Below, piece after piece: positions 63,490-64,000 of a stretch of DNA of 64,000 bases (its first letter is position 1; each line of letters opens with the position of its first letter). The stretch spans positions 59,586,333-59,650,332 of the forward strand of contig NC_079312.1 of the NCBI RefSeq assembly GCF_029931775.1, in the 5' to 3' direction. Both the position numbers and the translations under genes were made by a program. The notes beneath the pieces are model-generated. The model was not told the DNA's origin. It did no database searches and saw only the letters and a list, made by a program, of their open reading frames with translations. The stretch is from Euleptes europaea (Eukaryota; Chordata; Lepidosauria; Squamata; Sphaerodactylidae).

Positions 63490-64000
63490 GTCTAGCAGGA
63501 GGGTAGGAAGGTGTAGGAAGACATTGCCGGCTTCTGAACATCTGCAGAATGAAATTCTGAAATTTTGTAGAACCTCCCTTGGAACAGACTCCAAATTCCT
63601 AAAAAAAAGTGAAAAGGAAACAGATTGCTGGATTTCAGGAGAAAATTGGGTAAAGAACTACGAGAATGCCTCTTAATGCTACTATGGGGCTTTTTGCTAC
63701 AGGGCAAGTGGATCTTTGCTCTTATATTCACACTGGCCTCTGGCACCAGAATTAAACCACACTGGCATCTGGCACCAGAATTAAACCCTCCCTGTATGCT
63801 TCAGTCAGATTTTTGGCTTTGACTGCCGTTCTATTTTCAGAGCACATTCATTATCATCCAATTAAAAGGTTGTTCAAAGTTTCTTTTTCTTTTTTAAACC
63901 CCCACCTCTTGCTTTTGCACTCTGAATTCTGCTCCAGCTAGAGAAAGAGAAGTGACTTTGTGATTGGCGCTAGGGTCAAACATGTTTTTATGCACAGTGG

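Noticed and set aside
47200-64000. Search for FLNB exons, the expected next gene by mammalian order
   Set aside because: No filamin repeat motifs were recognised in any frame.
1-64000. CRISPR arrays, operons, prophage or other prokaryotic systems
   Set aside because: Spliced gene, SINEs and LINEs show this is vertebrate nuclear DNA; no regularly spaced repeat array exists.

Overview
The window is vertebrate nuclear DNA, most likely from a squamate reptile. The repeat mix suggests this: L1, L2, CR1 and Penelope-like elements, a Ty1/copia element, tRNA- and 5S-rRNA-derived SINEs, and many short hAT transposons, together with one ordinary intron-bearing vertebrate gene. The species was not identified.

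The only host protein-coding gene I can support is DNASE1L3, a secreted DNase I-family nuclease, on the + strand. Eight coding exons between 31050 and 47036 keep phase and give a 294-residue protein with a signal peptide and all expected catalytic residues. A polyadenylation signal follows at 47171. A CpG island at about 19855-20560 ends in a strong + strand splice donor at 20491. It is the best candidate for an upstream non-coding exon, or for a divergent promoter of the neighbouring gene (ABHD6 in mammalian gene order).

Region by region: 1-1796 holds an L1 ORF1 and its 5' region on the - strand, with the reading frame open to the window edge. 1797-2106 and 10196-11660 are pieces of a Penelope-like element flanking a broken Ty1/copia fossil (2107-10195). 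That fossil carries a clean 5'-truncated L1 with a complete 1251-codon ORF2 (4343-8406) and an 18-bp target duplication. 11.7-19.6 kb is repeat-rich intergenic DNA (CR1, L2, two hAT families, a hAT transposase relic, a Penelope-type foldback, a tRNA SINE). 24754-28614 is a hAT-in-hAT-in-hAT nest with matching 8-bp duplications. 31-47 kb is the DNASE1L3 gene with transposons in its introns. 47.2-64 kb is intergenic, with L2, CR1, SINEs and hAT MITEs.

The most informative signals are: a hAT MITE family with TAGGGTTGCC ends whose mobility is shown by six perfect 8-bp target duplications; the layered hAT nest; the intact L1 ORF2 inside a copia element primed by an internal fragment of initiator tRNA-Met; and hammerhead-ribozyme-like cores in three Penelope-type repeats. 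No prokaryotic-style system or wholly new gene system was found.
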